From: Saururus chinensis
Lineage: Eukaryota > Streptophyta > Magnoliopsida > Piperales > Saururaceae
Direction of reading: 5' to 3'
Assembly (NCBI GenBank): GCA_035235625.1
Contig: CP141149.1
Location: forward strand, 27,583,753 to 27,647,752
DNA: 64,000 bases
This document shows, piece after piece, positions 61,001-64,000 of the stretch. Made by a program: the position numbers and the translations under genes. A model generated the notes under the pieces. That model saw nothing but the letters and a program-made list of their open reading frames with translations, was not told the DNA's origin and did not search any database. The number at the start of each line of letters is the position of its first letter. Position 1 is the first letter of the stretch.

Positions 61001-64000
61001 CCCACAATGTAGACAATTACAATGTGAACAGACTATAAAGAAAACTTTTGCTATAACATAGAACTGGTCTAACTAAGTTGATCGTGGTAGAGTGGTGGCC
61101 CGCATTGAGCTTACCTTGCCACTCAGCCTTGCCATTCGGTTGTTATGTACTGAATTATTAGCAACCACAAAACAGGCGGCTGTGAAAATACTAGGAATGG
61201 CTCAAAAAATTCTGTTATGCAGTTGATGTCTTTTCAACTTTCTTGGTTCTACAAGATGTTTTGACTCTACCAGATAGTTGGATTATACTTCAAGAGCAAT
61301 CTGCCTTCTGGTTATTTCATAATGCCTCGACGTGTTTCCGAGGGAGGAGGCATGTTTGATATTCCCAACAGGTTTTCCACAAACTAACTGTTAACCCTTA
61401 CTTTCAGAGGGAGAAGAAAAGAAAAAGCACTTACTCTTCGGCAAATTGATTGATCCGAAATAATCCTTGAAACTAGTCGATTTAAAGAAGAACATTTCAG
61501 CCAGATGACCAAATTTTTTATAGCTAAATTTTATAAATAGATTCCATCTAGTTGATTGATTCTTTAAGAATGAAAAAATAAAAAAAAATTGTATCTTTTT
61601 TCCTTGCACTATACTACAAAGATGACAGGCTATTACTGGTATCATAAATGTGAAATAGGCAAAGTTGTATTTGTGGTTATGATTACTGTTGACTGTTGAG
61701 TCATTCAAGCAACATATATGGCCATTTGATATAGGGTATTGGATTTGTTAGGTTTCTTCTGCAGTTCCTGAGGGCAAAGGTGTGTCTTCTTCTGCTGCAG
61801 TGGAGGTTGCTACCATGTCAGCCATAGCTGCTGCCCATGGTTTGTTCTTAGCTCAAAACAAACATAATCTTATCATTTTATGTAACCTGGTTTTCTTAGT
61901 TCTTTACTGTTGACTTACAATGTACAACATTTCATTTAGGCAAACAAATCTAAATAGCAGTAATACCTTTAAGAAATATATACTCTCAAGTATCAACTTA
62001 GTAGAACGAAATTAAGTTGAATTAATTGATAAAAAATAAGTTTGATTAGCAAATATGGAATAAATCAAATTCCCAACTTTTCTTGCAGGTTTAAATATAG
62101 CCCCAAGAGATCTAGCATTGCTCTGTCAGAAGGCAAGAATCTGCATACAGTTGTGAAGTTCTTTTTTTAGGGCATCTTGCATGAATTCATTTAAATTGCA
62201 TTTTAGGGCATGTACAACGTGATAATGTGCTGCAGGTGGAGAATCACATTGTTGGTGCTCCATGTGGAGTGATGGACCAAATGACATCAGCTTGTGGCGA
62301 ATCTAACAAACTACTCGCCATGGTTTGCCAGGTTTTGCTTGTGCACAGACAAATGAGAATTTTTTTAAATTTTTTTACAATATTTTAACACTTATTAGCA
62401 TCTTATCTGTCTCATGTTCATGGATGCAGCCTGCTGAAATAAAAGAACTTGTCAACATACCAACCCACATACGTTTTTGGGGCCTTGACTCAGGAATACG
62501 ACATAGGTATTTTTATACTTAACGCATAAATATGCACCATAGATATGTAATTGTGTTTAATATAATCTACTTTGAGGACTAACAATTAACAGAAAGGTAG
62601 CAATATCTGCAATGTAGATTTTTTTTGGTGATCTTTAAGTGATAATTACAATAGTTACATGTGTGTTTCCTTTCTTGGAAAATAACAAATATCATGTTTA
62701 GCTTCCACTTGGATTACTTACATATATTTTTATGTGAAGGACAAGTTGTTTTCAATAAATTATTCAAGGGTTCTTTAACTTTCTGCACTAGTTCATTAAA
62801 AGCTTTTTAGATTCAGTTTGAAGTCTTGATGGCTGTGATATTAGCAGCCAACAACCATGACTTTTGCAGCTAATCTTGATATCCATTATCGTAATAGCTA
62901 ATGTTTATGAACATTACTTTCAGTATTGGCGGGGCTGACTATGGATCTGTTAGAGTCGGTGCCTTTATGGGTCGGAAGATGATAAAATCAGCAGCACATG
63001 CACTGTTGATGCACTCACAGATTGGTACAAATTCCTGTCAGAGTGCAGATGAATCTAACGAATTTGAGGAGCATGGTATGGAGTTGTTAGAAGCTGAAGC
63101 TTCTCTAGATTATCTGTGCAACTTATCACCACATAGGTGAGCCCTTTTTCACTTTCTGATGGGATTTTTTTTATAACTTTGATCACATGCAAATGCTATG
63201 CTTGACATGTAGGCACTTTACTCTTTCATTGCTGGTTGTTATGAATATGGGATAATGGCTCTAAGATTCTGAAGTTTCATTAATTTGAATAGAGGGAGCT
63301 CAGTGTCATTTATTTCTTTTTTAATTAAGGTATGAAGCTATCTATGCAAAGAAGCTACCAGAGATTATGCTTGGGGAAACATTCTTGAACCAGTACATTG
63401 ATCACGGTGATTTAGTTACAGTCATTCATCCTAAGTGCGAGTATGTAGTGAAAGCACCAACAAGGCATCCTATATATGAAAATTTCCGCGTCAAGGTTTG
63501 ATTTTTTTTTAATTTGGTGCTTTTGTAAGTTTTGCTTTCGAGGGAGACAGTTTTTGGTCTGTATTTGCAAGCTTCCTGTTAAGTTTTCAAGGTATTTTTT
63601 CTTTAGTGTATTACCTGCTAGTGCTAGGAGTTGGTTAGACCATCTTAAGTATGCACTGTAGCATGCTGTTGTCGTGGCAACACATTGGGCCCTTAGGCAC
63701 GCCCAGGCTAGATTAGAGAATTAGAGAAATGGAATTACTTGTTAATTGTTATGAACCTTTTTATTTTGTTCTTCTTTACCCGAGGAATTGTCGTTTTTTT
63801 CTTAATTGAAGTCCTTATACCTGTTGTTGTGCCATTATCACAAAGTGTAAGATTATAATTGTTCTTTGTGATAATTAGAAGGTCAGTGAAATTATGATTG
63901 GTTGATTCCATTAGTTGTTTTGTACAAATATTAGAACCCATGTTTTAAAATGGTTAAACCAGATCAGTTAATGTTTTCAGAAGCAGCCAAACATAGGAAC
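52090..64000 (+). CDS. ARA1: L-arabinokinase, 5' 26 coding exons; 3' end beyond the window
   Basis: Phosphorylates free L-arabinose to L-arabinose 1-phosphate in the cytosolic salvage pathway towards UDP-arabinose. Exons: 52090-52188, 52626-52733, 53246-53314, 53549-53632, 54254-54330, 54416-54482, 54868-54925, 55030-55097, 55181-55243, 56148-56201, 56293-56395, 56478-56587, 56671-56793, 57584-57640, 58253-58416, 58500-58668, 59270-59353, 60078-60203, 60330-60460, 60534-60615, 61752-61839, 62089-62132, 62236-62331, 62430-62506, 62924-63136, 63330-63495. They give 860 uninterrupted codons; Arabidopsis ARA1 has about 1040, so about 180 are missing at the right. The N-terminal half is a glycosyltransferase-like domain ([14 protein letters not shown] at 17-30). 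The GHMP kinase half shows [14 protein letters not shown] (about 501-514) and the ATP-binding loop [16 protein letters not shown] (about 637-652), then [10 protein letters not shown]. One intron (62133-62235) is GC-AG; the rest are GT-AG. Confidence 0.95.
53915..54179 (-). repeat. Intronic dispersed repeat, copy 1 (small LTR-like)
   Basis: Shares CTAGGGTTTTTGG at the left, then CACTTAAGTGAAGGGCTGAC in the middle, and GAGCAAATATACTC near the right end with the copy at 59759-60001. Read on the minus strand it runs TGCTAGAGGAGTATATTTGC to AAAAACCCTAG, like a short copia-type LTR. No target duplication confirmed. It lies in the intron between exons 4 and 5 of ARA1. Confidence 0.55.
59759..60001 (-). 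repeat. Intronic dispersed repeat, copy 2 (small LTR-like)
   Basis: GCTAGGGTTTTTGTGGG, then CACTTCACTTAAGAGAGGGC, CTGACCAAT and GAGCAAATACTCTTAACA correspond in order to copy 1. The minus strand begins TGTTAAGAGTATTTGCTC. It lies in the intron between exons 17 and 18 of ARA1. Confidence 0.55.

Noticed and set aside
61250..61380. Possible extra ARA1 exon between exons 20 and 21
   Set aside because: Exons 20 and 21 join in frame (SISIL to VSSAVPEG) as in the known family, so an extra exon is not needed.
1..64000. tRNA, rRNA, CRISPR, plastid or mitochondrial insertions, and endogenous viral copies
   Set aside because: No cloverleaf, rRNA core, direct-repeat/spacer array, organelle gene or viral replicase motif was recognised on reading both strands.

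Overview
This window is nuclear DNA of a flowering plant. The genes have many introns, the long spacers are AT-rich, and plant-specific families are present: GT64 glycosyltransferase, CW-zinc-finger MBD protein and L-arabinokinase. Most of the non-genic space is old mobile DNA. I cannot name the species; nothing here looks bacterial, viral or organellar.

Layout. 0.45-1.5 kb: an intronless GT64 glycosyltransferase gene (+). 2.1-4.3 kb: a three-exon gene for a small plant-specific protein of unknown function (+). 4.3-12.4 kb: repeats, including a degraded LTR-like stretch and a complete 3.7-kb solo LTR (7997-11663) with a perfect 5-bp target duplication and an internal 55-bp tandem array. 12.5-18.9 kb: a broken, C-terminally truncated copy of the WD40 DNA-repair gene CSA (ERCC8). 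Its first intron holds a roughly 4-kb terminal-inverted-repeat element that carries a CofD-like exon and a GC-rich palindromic repeat array. 21-38.3 kb: a nest of solo or truncated LTRs from three families, inserted into each other and into the remnant of another retrotransposon, plus one hAT-like element. I found no retrotransposon polyprotein anywhere. 38.3-42 kb: three inverted-repeat (foldback) structures. 42-46.3 kb: an MBD2-like gene (CW zinc finger plus methyl-CpG-binding domain) (+). 46.3-52 kb: spacer with degraded MITEs and an inverted-repeat element carrying a decayed piece of a GH127 (DUF1680, beta-L-arabinofuranosidase-like) gene on the minus strand. 52.09 kb to the end: the first 26 coding exons (860 codons) of the L-arabinokinase gene ARA1 (+), which runs off the window.

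How the genes relate. The four intact genes all lie on the + strand and look like independent single genes. GT64, GH127 and ARA1 are all sugar or cell-wall families, but only GT64 and ARA1 are intact. The GH127 piece sits about 0.6 kb upstream of ARA1 in divergent orientation. It is either a transposon-captured fragment or the ruin of a neighbouring gene.

The most unusual content is the architecture of the mobile DNA. It includes three nested levels of solo LTRs with matching or near-matching target duplications, and TIR elements that appear to have picked up host exons. It also includes a roughly 1.1-kb foldback, a 220-bp hairpin with a perfect 26-bp stem core, and a family of GC palindromes centred on GGTACC. 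Exon limits were set by hand from reading-frame continuity and GT/AG (one GC/AG) sites. No similarity search was run, so family names rest on remembered motifs.
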